A DNA stretch of 64,000 nt, from assembly GCA_034004685.1 (NCBI GenBank), contig JAVEWG010000010.1, positions 23,812-87,811 of the forward strand. The letters run 5' to 3'. The DNA is from JAEUNX01 sp034004685. GTDB taxonomy: Bacteria; Pseudomonadota; Gammaproteobacteria; Burkholderiales; Rhodocyclaceae. A program made the position numbers and the translations under genes. The notes under the pieces are model-generated. The model saw nothing but the letters and a program-made list of their open reading frames with translations, was not told the origin of the DNA and searched no databases. This document shows positions 42,277 to 50,925 of this stretch, piece by piece (position 1 is the first letter of the stretch; the number at the start of each line of letters is the position of its first letter).

Positions 42277-43144
42277 CCTCGCCCAACTGCTGACCCGGGC
42301 CGAACGGATCCTGCAGCAACTCGAAGCCATCCTGCCCCCCGCCCTTCCGCCGGCCCCCGACTGGGCCAGGGCCACTGCATTCCGCTGGCGGCGGCGCAAC
42401 GGCCGGGGCTACCTGGAGCCGGTGAGCACCCCCCATGGCATTCGCCTCAAGGACCTCCAGGACATCGACGAGCAGAAGGCCCGGGTAGACCAGAACACCC
42501 GCCAGTTCCTGGCGGGCCGCCACGCCAACAACGTGCTCCTGACGGGCGCCCGGGGCACCGGCAAGTCTTCCCTGGTGAAGGCCCTGCTCAATGCCTACGC
42601 CAGGAAGGGCCTGCGGCTCATCGAGGTGGATAAGGATTATCTGATGGACCTGGCGGACATTGCCGAACTGGTGCGGGGGCGCCCGGAGCGCTTCATCCTG
42701 TTCTGCGACGACCTGTCCTTCGAGGACGCGGAGCCCGCCTACAAGGCCCTCAAGAGCGTGCTGGACGGCTCGGTGGCGGCAGTGCCCGACAACGTGCTGA
42801 TCTACGCCACCTCCAACCGGCGCCATCTGATGCCGGAATACCACGACGAAAACCTCCAGGCCCGACATGTGAATGGGGAAGTCCATCCCGGCGAGGCGGT
42901 GGAGGAAAAGATCTCCCTGTCGGAACGTTTCGGCCTGTGGTTGTCCTTCTACCCCTTCAGCCAGGACGAATACCTGGCGGTGGTGCATCACTGGCTAAAG
43001 GCATTCGGCCTGTCCAGGGAGGCCATCGGAGAAGCCCGCCAGGAAGCCCTCCAGTGGGCGCTGCTGCGAGGCTCCCGCAGCGGCCGGGTGGCCTGGCAGT
43101 TTGCCCGGGACTACGCCGGCAGGCGCAAGGACGAAAGGGAATGA
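42269..43144 (+). CDS. DUF815 family AAA-type ATP-binding protein
   Basis: A 291-residue P-loop protein. Walker A is at about residues 92-100 (TGARGTGKSSLVKALL) and Walker B in RFILFCDDLSFED; a sensor-like ATSNRRHLMPE follows, as in AAA+ proteins. This is the conserved but uncharacterised DUF815 family. It lies between the microprotein, which it overlaps, and the Nudix-ThiE gene, which starts five bases after its stop; the three probably form one unit. Confidence 0.88.
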   Translation: MTDLAQLLTRAERILQQLEAILPPALPPAPDWARATAFRWRRRNGRGYLEPVSTPHGIRLKDLQDIDEQKARVDQNTRQFLAGRHANNVLLTGARGTGKSSLVKALLNAYARKGLRLIEVDKDYLMDLADIAELVRGRPERFILFCDDLSFEDAEPAYKALKSVLDGSVAAVPDNVLIYATSNRRHLMPEYHDENLQARHVNGEVHPGEAVEEKISLSERFGLWLSFYPFSQDEYLAVVHHWLKAFGLSREAIGEARQEALQWALLRGSRSGRVAWQFARDYAGRRKDERE

Positions 43145-43148
43145 TGCC

Positions 43149-44099
43149 TTGAGGAAACAGGTCCATGTCGCCGCCGCGGTGATCACCCGCCCGGACGGGC
43201 GCTTTCTCCTGGGCCAGCGGGCGCCGGGCACCTTCTATCCGGGCTACTGGGAATTTCCCGGGGGCAAGGTGGAGCCGGGGGAAACCCCTCGCCAGGCCCT
43301 GATCCGGGAGCTGCGGGAGGAACTGGGGATGGAGGTGGATACTGCCTGGCCCTGGATTACCCGGGAACACGCCTACGAGCATGCCCACGTCTGCCTGCAT
43401 TTCTTCGAAGTGCCAGCCTGGCATGGGCAGATCAATGACCACGTGCATAGTGCCCTGTCCTGGGAACGGGCAGCCAATTGCTCCGTGACGCCCATCCTGC
43501 CGGCCAACGGCCCCATCATGAAGGCTCTGGAACTGCCCCGCACCATGGGCATCACCCAAGCGGGTGCCGTGGGGGTGGCCCGCCAGCTCGCTGCCCTGGA
43601 GAACGCCCTGACCAAGGGCCTCCAGCTGGTCCAGGTGCGGGAGCCGGGGCTGGCCGAAGGGCAACGGAAGGTTTTTGCCCGGGAGGTGGTGGCCCGCTGC
43701 CGTCCCCACGGCACCCTGGTGGTGATCAATGGGGATCCAGACCTGGCCCGGGAGTGCGGCGCCGACGGGGTCCATCTGCCGGCTCGGGCGCTGCACCAGC
43801 TCGACCACCGACCGGATTTCCTCTGGGTGGGCGCGTCCTGCCACCATCGGGCGGAACTGGAACAGGCCGCCCGACTGGCGCTGGACTACGCCCTCCTCGG
43901 GCCGGTGCAGCCCACCCCCACCCATCCCGGTCAGCCGGGCCTGGGGTGGGGGGCATTTGCCCAGCTGGTGGAAGACTCGCCGATCCCGGTCCTGGCCCTG
44001 GGGGGCCTGGCACCCACGGACATGGACCAGGCTCGGGCCGCCGGCGCCCACGGCATCGCTGCCATTCGCGGGGCCTGGACGGACTCACCCGAACCGTGA
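43149..44099 (+). CDS. Nudix hydrolase fused to a thiamine-phosphate-synthase-like domain
   Basis: A 316-residue two-domain protein. Residues 1-130 are a MutT-type Nudix domain with GGKVEPGETPRQALIRELRE and the following ELGM completing the Nudix box. Residues 140-316 resemble ThiE: VQVREPGL, VVINGDPDLARECGADGVHL, GPVQPTPTHPG and LALGGL. The ThiE half has lost key residues (REK is REP, TPTK is TPTH, and the QED after DGVHL is missing), so it probably does not make thiamine phosphate. TTG start chosen because AGGGA lies 8 bases upstream and no ATG is in frame. Confidence 0.85.
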   Translation: MRKQVHVAAAVITRPDGRFLLGQRAPGTFYPGYWEFPGGKVEPGETPRQALIRELREELGMEVDTAWPWITREHAYEHAHVCLHFFEVPAWHGQINDHVHSALSWERAANCSVTPILPANGPIMKALELPRTMGITQAGAVGVARQLAALENALTKGLQLVQVREPGLAEGQRKVFAREVVARCRPHGTLVVINGDPDLARECGADGVHLPARALHQLDHRPDFLWVGASCHHRAELEQAARLALDYALLGPVQPTPTHPGQPGLGWGAFAQLVEDSPIPVLALGGLAPTDMDQARAAGAHGIAAIRGAWTDSPEP

Positions 44100-44103
44100 G
44101 GCC

Positions 44104-44304
44104 CTAGTGGGGCTCCCCTTCCCCCGATCCCTGACCGGGATCGGGCTCGGCCCCAGGGACTCGATAAACGTCTGACGCCCACGCCCCCAGATCGATCTGG
44201 CGGCAGCGGAGCGAGCAGAACGGGCGGAAAGGGCTTTGGGGTCCCCAGGGCACCGGGGCGCCGCATAGGGGGCATTTCACGATGGGGCCGGAGGGCTCGG
44301 ACAT
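44104..44304 (-). CDS. yacG: DNA gyrase inhibitor YacG (zinc-binding)
   Basis: A 66-residue zinc protein that binds GyrB and inhibits gyrase in E. coli. The four ligands are seen in KCPLCG and FCSLRCRQIDLGAWA. The conserved PFRPFCS block is intact. I use the ATG giving MSEPSGP; a TTG that overlaps the zapD stop would add 11 residues. Downstream partner of zapD, as in many proteobacteria. Confidence 0.92.
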   Translation of the reverse strand: MSEPSGPIVKCPLCGAPVPWGPQSPFRPFCSLRCRQIDLGAWASDVYRVPGAEPDPGQGSGEGEPH

Positions 44305-44333
44305 GGGGTTGGGCAACCGGGCGAAGGCCGGCT

Positions 44334-45089
44334 TCAAAGACTGCAGAAGGTCAGTTCGAAAGAAATGTCCGCCTCGGACTGACGCGGACGGGGGAGACTT
44401 TCCGGATTCATGAAGCGGACATTGAGGGCGTATTTGTTGGCGCTGATTTCCGGCACGGCGGCCAGCCCCGGGGCCAGGCGCAGGCGCACCATCTGCGATT
44501 GACGCCCCCCCAGCATGAGCTGGAAGGCTCCCCGGCGAGCCACCTGGCCTTCCGGATGACCGCTGGCCCGCAGCAGACGCAGCACGATGGCCAGGCCTTC
44601 ACGGATCGGGGTCATGGGATGAATCCAACCCTGGAGATCCTTTCGCCGGGCCTCGGCATCCCGGTTCAGCCAATGGTGATAGGCGGGCAGATCAAAGGAG
44701 CAGGCCCCGCCGGGAATCGCCGCCCGGCTGCGGATACCCATCAGCCACTCGTTTTCCCGCAAGTACTGGCCGATCTTGCCGGCCATGGCCCGCAGGGAAG
44801 ATGAGGCCTGTTCGATCTCGTACAAGGCGCCGGACAGGGCTTCCTCGGAAATCTCGGGGTTGTTGCGGAAGGACAGGAGAATCTGGCGCTGGCGCTCCAG
44901 TTCCTGGACCAGGTCCACCTTCAGGTCGGCCCGGCCGGCCACCTCCAGGATCTCGAAGATCGACAGGATCGCCACATGATGGTCGAAGGGATCCTCGTCT
45001 CGGATGAAGTGGGCGATCTTGCGGTACAGATCCTCAAGGCGAAGTAGCGTGCGGATGCGCTCGTTCAGAGGATATTCGTAGGTAATCAC
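44334..45089 (-). CDS. zapD: Cell division protein ZapD
   Basis: Cytosolic FtsZ-bundling protein (DUF1342 family), 251 residues. The start ITYEYPLNERIRTLLRLEDL and the ends ALNVRFM and ISFELTFCSL match the family. I use the GTG that yields this N-terminus; the frame continues 18 codons upstream but that part is not conserved. The usual coaE-zapD-yacG order is kept, but with a 258-base gap to coaE that holds no clear gene. Confidence 0.93.
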   Translation of the reverse strand: MITYEYPLNERIRTLLRLEDLYRKIAHFIRDEDPFDHHVAILSIFEILEVAGRADLKVDLVQELERQRQILLSFRNNPEISEEALSGALYEIEQASSSLRAMAGKIGQYLRENEWLMGIRSRAAIPGGACSFDLPAYHHWLNRDAEARRKDLQGWIHPMTPIREGLAIVLRLLRASGHPEGQVARRGAFQLMLGGRQSQMVRLRLAPGLAAVPEISANKYALNVRFMNPESLPRPRQSEADISFELTFCSL

Positions 45090-45192
45090 CGCATCGCGCC
45101 CCGATCTTCGGCCTTCTCCGTTATATCGAAGGGATGATAACACAGGGCTTCATCCCAAACTGCCCGCCACGTCTGCCCTTGGAATAGCGCTC

Positions 45193-45273
45193 ATGGCGAG
45201 CTCCGAGGTCAAACAGACATTGGCGAGGGACTGGAAAAAGACCGATACGGAATGGTTCAAGGCCAACGGATGA
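45193..45273 (+). other. 26-codon orphan frame in the coaE/zapD gap
   Basis: The gap between zapD and coaE carries a short open frame reading MASSEVKQTLARDWKKTDTE and six more residues, on the opposite strand to both neighbours. It has no clear ribosome site. It could be the decayed tail of a lost gene or chance; I do not recognise it. Confidence 0.2.
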
Positions 45274-45347
45274 TTTCGGCCATCGCCCCGCCTGGGCGAC
45301 CGATCAGCCTCGACACCAACGGCCCCTGCCCGGGACGATCATGCGCC

Positions 45348-45980
45348 CTACCGAGGGCGATGAACTTCGGCCAGCGCCAGGTATTGACGATGCAGTCGGT
45401 CCATCTGGGCCAGCAACTCAGGAAAGCCTGCGCTGTTATCCACCACGTCATCGGCCACCGCCAAACGCGCCTGGCGAGTAGCCTGGGCCGCCATGATGGC
45501 CTTGACCTGCTCTTCCGCCAGCCCGCTGCGCAGCCGCACCCGCTCCACCTGCAAGGCCTCGGGGCAATCCACCACGCAGACCCGGTCGCACCGCCCCCGG
45601 TAATCCCCCGACTCCACCAGCAGGGGTACCACCAACACTATGTAGGGCGCGGTGCACGCCGCCAAGGCATCAGCACTGGCCTGGCGGATCATGGGATGCA
45701 GGATGCCCTCCAGCCGTGCCTTGGCTGCCGGGTCGGAAAACGCCAGGGCGCGCATCGCAGCCCGATCCAAGGCCCCCGCCGGCGTCACCACCTCATCGCC
45801 GAAGGCGGCGCGGATGGCCGGCATGGCGGCGCCTCCCGGGCCGGTCAGGGCGTGGGCCAGGGCATCGGCATCCACGATCCCGGCCCCCAGGTCGGCAAGG
45901 CGATCGGCGGCAGCGCTCTTGCCGCTACCGATGCCTCCGGTCAAACCCACAACGAAAGGCCGCTGCCCGGCCTCCCTCAT
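45348..45980 (-). CDS. coaE: Dephospho-CoA kinase
   Basis: Last step of coenzyme A synthesis: phosphorylates the 3'-OH of dephospho-CoA; 210 residues. The P-loop GLTGGIGSGKS is near the N-terminus; IVDADALAH and the segment VPLLVESGDY are family-typical. ATG chosen to give MREAGQRPFVVG. Its start overlaps the stop of the SPOR protein gene. In many relatives pilB-pilC-pilD precede coaE; those are absent here. Confidence 0.94.
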   Translation of the reverse strand: MREAGQRPFVVGLTGGIGSGKSAAADRLADLGAGIVDADALAHALTGPGGAAMPAIRAAFGDEVVTPAGALDRAAMRALAFSDPAAKARLEGILHPMIRQASADALAACTAPYIVLVVPLLVESGDYRGRCDRVCVVDCPEALQVERVRLRSGLAEEQVKAIMAAQATRQARLAVADDVVDNSAGFPELLAQMDRLHRQYLALAEVHRPR

Positions 45981-46687
45981 GGCTGACACCCCAGGCGAGT
46001 GGCACTGGGATAGCGGGTCGCCAGCTCGCTGGCCAGCTCAGGCAACTGATCGGCTGGACCCCGCAATTCGATGCGATGGCTCGGGCTGCTGCGGGGGGTG
46101 ACCCGCACGCCCTTGACCCCCCTGGCCCGCAATGCTTCCAGGTGCCGCTGGGCCTGGGCCTCGCCCTTGAAGAGTCCCAGGGAAATGGCGTACTGGTTGG
46201 CCCCCGCCTCCTGGACGATGAACAGGTCATTCACCCCCTGGCGGCGGATCTCCGCCGATCTGAGGTCGGCCCCCTCCCGCCCCCCCACGGGCGGCACATT
46301 CACCCACCAGGATGAGGGCACTTCGTTGACCACTTCCCGCAACTTGATCCCCCCGTTCGACTTCACCGTCGACTGGAGCTTGCGTGCGTCTTCGGGACCA
46401 AGGCCGGCAAAGGCAATGCAGGCCGGCGGCGCGGCTTCCTGAACCGCCGGCGCGGCCGGCTCGGCCGTCACTGGGACGGCTGGCTCGGTGGTCGTGGCGG
46501 CAGGAGCGGCAGATGGCACTGGGGCCACGGATTCGGACATGAGTTGAAGTCGTTCCGGATTGAGTTGATTGGTGAGTCGCTCGGGCTCGCCCTGCCGTGC
46601 CGGGGCACCGAGCCACCCGCCCAGGGCCAGCGCCGCCAAGCCGTTGAGCACCACAAGAATGATCACAAACACGCGCAGGGTCGTCAT
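45977..46687 (-). CDS. SPOR-domain membrane protein
   Basis: A 236-residue bitopic protein: an N-terminal helix (about 6-27), an Ala/Pro/Thr-rich linker, then a C-terminal SPOR domain (about 145-220, with LFIVQEAGANQYAISLGLF and RHLEALRARGVKGVRV). SPOR domains bind denuded peptidoglycan at division sites, so a septal or envelope role is likely. It overlaps coaE by a few bases. Confidence 0.85.
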   Translation of the reverse strand: MTTLRVFVIILVVLNGLAALALGGWLGAPARQGEPERLTNQLNPERLQLMSESVAPVPSAAPAATTTEPAVPVTAEPAAPAVQEAAPPACIAFAGLGPEDARKLQSTVKSNGGIKLREVVNEVPSSWWVNVPPVGGREGADLRSAEIRRQGVNDLFIVQEAGANQYAISLGLFKGEAQAQRHLEALRARGVKGVRVTPRSSPSHRIELRGPADQLPELASELATRYPSATRLGCQP

Positions 46688-46730
46688 GGCGGCACTTTAA
46701 CGGATCGGCCGGCGGATGCCCAAACCCGGC

Positions 46731-47471
46731 TCAGCCGGCATCCCTCGGCCGACCCTCCTGCCACTCTACCAGGCGCGCCACCCCTTCGAGTACCAGGTTG
46801 GGAACCTCCCGCAGGGGCAGACCCAGGGCCGGTTTCAGAATGGCGGCAGCCCCGCCATTCAACAGGCACACCGCGCCAGGCTGGTCGGCCAGCGCCTGAA
46901 ACATGCGCTCCACCGCCCCCGCCTGGGCCAGCAGGCAACCGGTATGAATGGCGTTGGCGGTGTCCCGGGGCAAGGCTTGAAAACGCCCCTCCGCATAGGG
47001 CAGACCAGCGGTATCCCGGGCCAAGGAACGACGCATCAAGTCAAAACCCGGCAGGATCACCCCGCCTTGAAAAACCCCGGCCCCATCCAGCACGTCCACC
47101 GTCGTGGCGGTTCCGGCCGTCACCACCAGACACGCTCCCCCCTGGATACCCCACGCCCCCACCAGGGCGGCCCAGCGATCCGCACCGAGGCGCTCCGGCG
47201 TGCCATAGCGGTTCTCGACCCCCGCCGCCGCCGCCGTCGCCCCCAACCAGCGGGGCGTCAGGCCGTGACCCAAGGCAACGCCAATCCGGCGGGCCACCTC
47301 GCTGCCCGCCACGTTCACTCCCGCGACGGATTCCAGCGTGGGCGCCTCGGCCAGGACTTCCCCCAGGAACTCCAGATCGGCCAAGTCCAGTGCGCCCTGT
47401 GACAACCACCGCCCCTCAGTCCGCAGCCCCCACTTCAGGCGGGTATTGCCCACGTCCAGCAGCAACCTCAT
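46731..47471 (-). CDS. coaX: Type III pantothenate kinase
   Basis: First step of coenzyme A synthesis, ATP-dependent phosphorylation of pantothenate; 246 residues of the ASKHA fold. Motifs: LLLDVGNTRLKWG (phosphate 1), GADRWAALVGAWG, and TAGTATTVDVLDG (phosphate 2). Overlaps birA by 4 bases, a pairing that is common in betaproteobacteria and fused in Neisseria. With coaE nearby, two CoA genes lie within 2.2 kb. Confidence 0.95.
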   Translation of the reverse strand: MRLLLDVGNTRLKWGLRTEGRWLSQGALDLADLEFLGEVLAEAPTLESVAGVNVAGSEVARRIGVALGHGLTPRWLGATAAAAGVENRYGTPERLGADRWAALVGAWGIQGGACLVVTAGTATTVDVLDGAGVFQGGVILPGFDLMRRSLARDTAGLPYAEGRFQALPRDTANAIHTGCLLAQAGAVERMFQALADQPGAVCLLNGGAAAILKPALGLPLREVPNLVLEGVARLVEWQEGRPRDAG

Positions 47472-48274
47472 GCCACGCCCCGCAGACTCACTTCGCCGCT
47501 CAGCACCCGCTCCACGCCCCCCGGGGTTTCCAGCAGTAGCGCACCATCCTGATCCACCCCGCGGCAGACACCCTCGGTGATCATCCCTTCGGACTCAAGA
47601 CGCACCGGCAGATTGGCATGGGCATTACGCTGCATCCAGGATGGGCGCAGGGCATCGAATCCAGCCACGGCGTAAAGGGTGAGGAGATCTTCCAACTCAC
47701 CCAACAGCCGAGCCGCCACCAGGTTACGATCCGGCACCGCTGCCAGGGCCTGCCTGAGGCTGGCCACGCCCGCCTGTCCGGGGATCCGGGTTTCGGGGGG
47801 CAGATCAATGTTCAGGCCGATGCCGATCACCGCCAGGTGGGGCCGCCCCCGCCCGGATGTCAGCTCCACCAGGATTCCGCCGAGCTTGCAGCCGTGGAGC
47901 AGAATATCGTTGGGCCATTTCAGGGCCAGCCCCTCCACCCCCAGGCCCTCCAGGGCATTGACAACCGCGAGCCCCACCACCAGGGACAGGCCGGCGGGTA
48001 CCGGAGCGCCAGGGGGAAAACTCCAGCGGGTGGAAAACGTGAGGCTCGCCCCGGGCCAGGCCAGCCAACTGCGGCCACGCCGCCCCCGGCCGGCGGTCTG
48101 TCGCTCGGCCAGCACCACCGCGACCGGCCCATCCCCCGGGCCGGGCCGGGCCATCAACAGGGTGTTGGTGGATTCACATTCCGGGAGGACTTCGATGGCG
48201 AAGCCTGCCCGCCGCGCCTCCAGGTGGCCCAGGATGGCGTCGCGATCAAGAGGAATAACGGGTTGGGCGTGCAC
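47468..48274 (-). CDS. birA: Biotin--[acetyl-CoA-carboxylase] ligase (no DNA-binding domain)
   Basis: Attaches biotin to the acetyl-CoA carboxylase carrier protein; 268 residues. The biotinyl-AMP loop GRGRRGRSWLAWPG, KWPNDILLHGCKLGGILVE and GIGLNI are present, with a small C-terminal SH3-like domain. The N-terminal winged helix that makes E. coli BirA a repressor is missing, so this is a ligase only. Upstream gene of the birA-coaX pair. Confidence 0.94.
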   Translation of the reverse strand: MHAQPVIPLDRDAILGHLEARRAGFAIEVLPECESTNTLLMARPGPGDGPVAVVLAERQTAGRGRRGRSWLAWPGASLTFSTRWSFPPGAPVPAGLSLVVGLAVVNALEGLGVEGLALKWPNDILLHGCKLGGILVELTSGRGRPHLAVIGIGLNIDLPPETRIPGQAGVASLRQALAAVPDRNLVAARLLGELEDLLTLYAVAGFDALRPSWMQRNAHANLPVRLESEGMITEGVCRGVDQDGALLLETPGGVERVLSGEVSLRGVA

Positions 48275-48360
48275 GAATACGATCCGCAGTCAGAACCGGA
48301 CCGGGGATTATCCATCAGCCATTCCTCAGGGTGCACGCCCGAAGCGTTAAAAGCCGGCTT

Positions 48361-49788
48361 TCAATCCGCCGGATTTTCCTCGCCCCCCGCCCGATCCTCG
48401 TCCATCCCCAGTTCCTGAATCTTGCGGGTGATGGTGTTGCGGCCAATGCCCAGCAACTGGGCCGCCTCGATGCGCCGCCCACCCGTGGCGGTCAGGGCGC
48501 GCCGGATCAGGGTGCGCTCGAATTCCCGGGTGAGCCGGTCGAACACCTCACCGGGCGCCTGGGCCAGCAAGCGATCAGACTCCATGCCCAAACCCTCGGT
48601 CCAACTGACCGGGGCTTCCCGCTGGGGCTGGTCCCGCAATTCTGGAGGGAGATCATTCACCTCGACGGTCTGGCCCGGAGCCATGACCGTCAGCCAGTGA
48701 CAAAGGTTCTCCAGCTGCCGGACGTTACCCGGGAAGGGCAAGGCCTGGAGATATTTGACAGCGGACTCGGAGACCCGCTTGGCCTCCACCCCCAAATCCT
48801 GGGCACTGCGCTGCAGAAAATGGCGCACCAGGATGGGAATATCCTCCCCACGCTCCCGCAAGGGGGGCAGGCGCAGGCGGATCACGTTGAGGCGGTGGAA
48901 CAGATCTTCCCGGAACATGCCCAGCTTGACCCGCTCTTCCAGGTTCTGGTGGGTGGCGGCGATGACCCGAACGTTGGCGCGAATCGGCTGATGGCCGCCG
49001 ACCCGATAGTAGTTGCCGTCGGAGAGCACACGCAGCAGGCGGGTCTGGAGCTCGGAGGGCATGTCGCCGATTTCGTCCAGGAACAAGGTTCCCCCCTCCG
49101 CCTGCTCGAAGCGGCCCCGTCGCTGGCCAGCTGCGCCGGTGAAGGCGCCCCGCTCATGACCGAACAACTCCGACTCCAGCAGATCCCTGGGAATCGCGGC
49201 GGTATTAATGGCGATGAAGGGCGCATCCCGGCGCGGACTGTGGCGATGCAGCGCCCGCGCAACCAGCTCCTTGCCGGTCCCCGACTCGCCGTTGATCAGC
49301 ACGGTGGCGTGGGACTGGGAGAGCCGTCCGATGGCGCGAAACACCTCCTGCATGGACTGGGCCTGGCCCAGGATTTCCGGCGCCAGGGGCGCTTCCTCGT
49401 CGGCGCCCTCCTGGTAGGCCCCCTGCTCGACGGCGCGACGGACCAAGGCCACCGCCTGGTCCACATCGAAAGGTTTGGGCAGATATTCGAAGGCCCCGCC
49501 CTGGAAGGCCGCCACGGCGCTTTCCAGATCGGAATAGGCGGTCATGATGATGACCGGCAACTGGGGATACCGGGCCTTGACCTTCTGCAACAGATTGAGC
49601 CCGGACTCCCCGGGCATGCGGATATCGGAGATCAAGGCCTTGGGAGGAGGAAGGGCCGACTCCAGGGCCGCCAGGGCCTCCACCGCCGAGCCGAAGCTTT
49701 GATGGGGAATGCCCTCCCGTGCCAGGGCCTTTTCCAGGACCCAACGGATGGAGCGATCGTCATCTACAATCCAGACAAGATTATTCAT
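48361..49788 (-). CDS. ntrC: Nitrogen regulation response regulator NtrC
   Basis: Sigma-54 enhancer-binding activator of nitrogen genes; 475 residues. Receiver domain with phospho-Asp in LISDIRMPGESG; AAA+ domain with Walker A GESGTGKE, the sigma-54-contacting GAFTGA in ERGAFTGAAG, and the Walker B LFLDEIGDMP; Fis-type HTH at the end (RIEAAQLLGIGRNTITRK). ATG chosen at MNNLVWIVDDD; an upstream start seven codons earlier is less typical. It follows ntrB by 33 bases. Candidate binding boxes lie upstream of glnA and amtB. Confidence 0.96.
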   Translation of the reverse strand: MNNLVWIVDDDRSIRWVLEKALAREGIPHQSFGSAVEALAALESALPPPKALISDIRMPGESGLNLLQKVKARYPQLPVIIMTAYSDLESAVAAFQGGAFEYLPKPFDVDQAVALVRRAVEQGAYQEGADEEAPLAPEILGQAQSMQEVFRAIGRLSQSHATVLINGESGTGKELVARALHRHSPRRDAPFIAINTAAIPRDLLESELFGHERGAFTGAAGQRRGRFEQAEGGTLFLDEIGDMPSELQTRLLRVLSDGNYYRVGGHQPIRANVRVIAATHQNLEERVKLGMFREDLFHRLNVIRLRLPPLRERGEDIPILVRHFLQRSAQDLGVEAKRVSESAVKYLQALPFPGNVRQLENLCHWLTVMAPGQTVEVNDLPPELRDQPQREAPVSWTEGLGMESDRLLAQAPGEVFDRLTREFERTLIRRALTATGGRRIEAAQLLGIGRNTITRKIQELGMDEDRAGGEENPAD

Positions 49789-49821
49789 GGCACAAGTTTG
49801 GTGCATCACGCCCGACCAAGG

Positions 49822-50883
49822 TCAGGCTTTTTCGGAAATCGGCAGCCGGATCGTGAAACAGGTCCGCCCAGGGCGACTCTCTGCTTCGATGACGCCTAGA
49901 TGCTGTTCAATGAAACTCTGGGCAAGGGATAAACCCAGACCACTACCGCCCTCCCTTCCGGATACCAGCGGATAGAAAATCTTGTCCCGAATGTCTTCGG
50001 GGATCCCGGGACCATTGTCGATGACCTGCAATTCCAGGGCCAGGCGAAAGCGCCGCTTGGCCAGGGTGACCTGTCGGGCAATGCGGGTGCGCAGCAGGAT
50101 CTCGCCGTGCCCGGTCATCGCTTGGGCGGCATTCCTGACGATGTTCAGAATCGCCTGGATGAGCTGCTCCCGATCGGCGGTAATCTCCGGCAGGCTGGTG
50201 TCGTAGTCCCGCCGGATGGTGACCATGGGGAATTCCGCCAGAATCAGGCGACGCACCCGTTCCAGAACATCGTGGATATTGAGGGGCGCCGGCCGCATCA
50301 TGCTGTGGGAGGTCAGCATCCGGTTCATCAAGTCCTGCAGCCGATCGGCCTCGGCGATGATCACCTCCGTGTATTCCCGCAGCAGGGGGTCGGACAATTC
50401 CCGCTCCAGGAGCTGGGCGGAACCCCGGATACCGCCCAGGGGATTCTTGATTTCATGGGCCAGGTTACGGATCAGCTCCCGGTTGGCCTGTTGTTGCTGG
50501 GCCAGCTGCTCCTCCCGCGCCACCCGGAGCTGGGCATCGAAGGGACGAAACTCCAGCAGCAAGCACACCCCCTCCGCCTCTACCGGACTTACCGTGCAAT
50601 CCAGGTGGAGGGGCTCCATGTCCGCCCGCTGCACCTTGATATCCTGACCGGTGTAACTCCAGTTATTGCGCAGCGCGTTCTTCAGGGCTTGGATCAACCC
50701 TGGCGGATCACCCAACAACTTGGCCAAGGGCATACCCAGCACCCGCCGCTGACTGATCTCAAAGAGGTTTTCGGCGCCGGGGTTGAAATACCGGATCTGC
50801 AGACGGTCGTCCAGCAGCAGCACTGCGCTGGAGAGCAGATCAAGTCCTGCAAAGGAGCCGGGAGGGAGCGAGGAATGGGGCAT
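49822..50883 (-). CDS. ntrB: Nitrogen regulation sensor kinase NtrB
   Basis: Cytosolic histidine kinase/phosphatase that sets NtrC phosphorylation under PII control; 353 residues. An N-terminal PAS domain (about 15-125) is followed by the phospho-accepting His in RNLAHEIKNPLGGIRGSA and an ATPase domain with NAAQAMTG and GSGLGLSLAQ. No transmembrane segment, as in the family. The ATG is favoured over a TTG five codons upstream. Confidence 0.95.
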   Translation of the reverse strand: MPHSSLPPGSFAGLDLLSSAVLLLDDRLQIRYFNPGAENLFEISQRRVLGMPLAKLLGDPPGLIQALKNALRNNWSYTGQDIKVQRADMEPLHLDCTVSPVEAEGVCLLLEFRPFDAQLRVAREEQLAQQQQANRELIRNLAHEIKNPLGGIRGSAQLLERELSDPLLREYTEVIIAEADRLQDLMNRMLTSHSMMRPAPLNIHDVLERVRRLILAEFPMVTIRRDYDTSLPEITADREQLIQAILNIVRNAAQAMTGHGEILLRTRIARQVTLAKRRFRLALELQVIDNGPGIPEDIRDKIFYPLVSGREGGSGLGLSLAQSFIEQHLGVIEAESRPGRTCFTIRLPISEKA

Positions 50884-50925
50884 GGCGAGACTTGCCAAGC
50901 AACAAGCATGCCGTCAAGATGAACA

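Noticed and set aside
48350..48361. Perfect 12-base palindrome AAAGCCGGCTTT at the end of ntrC as a terminator
   Set aside because: It has no loop and overlaps the stop codon region without a useful T-run; probably chance.
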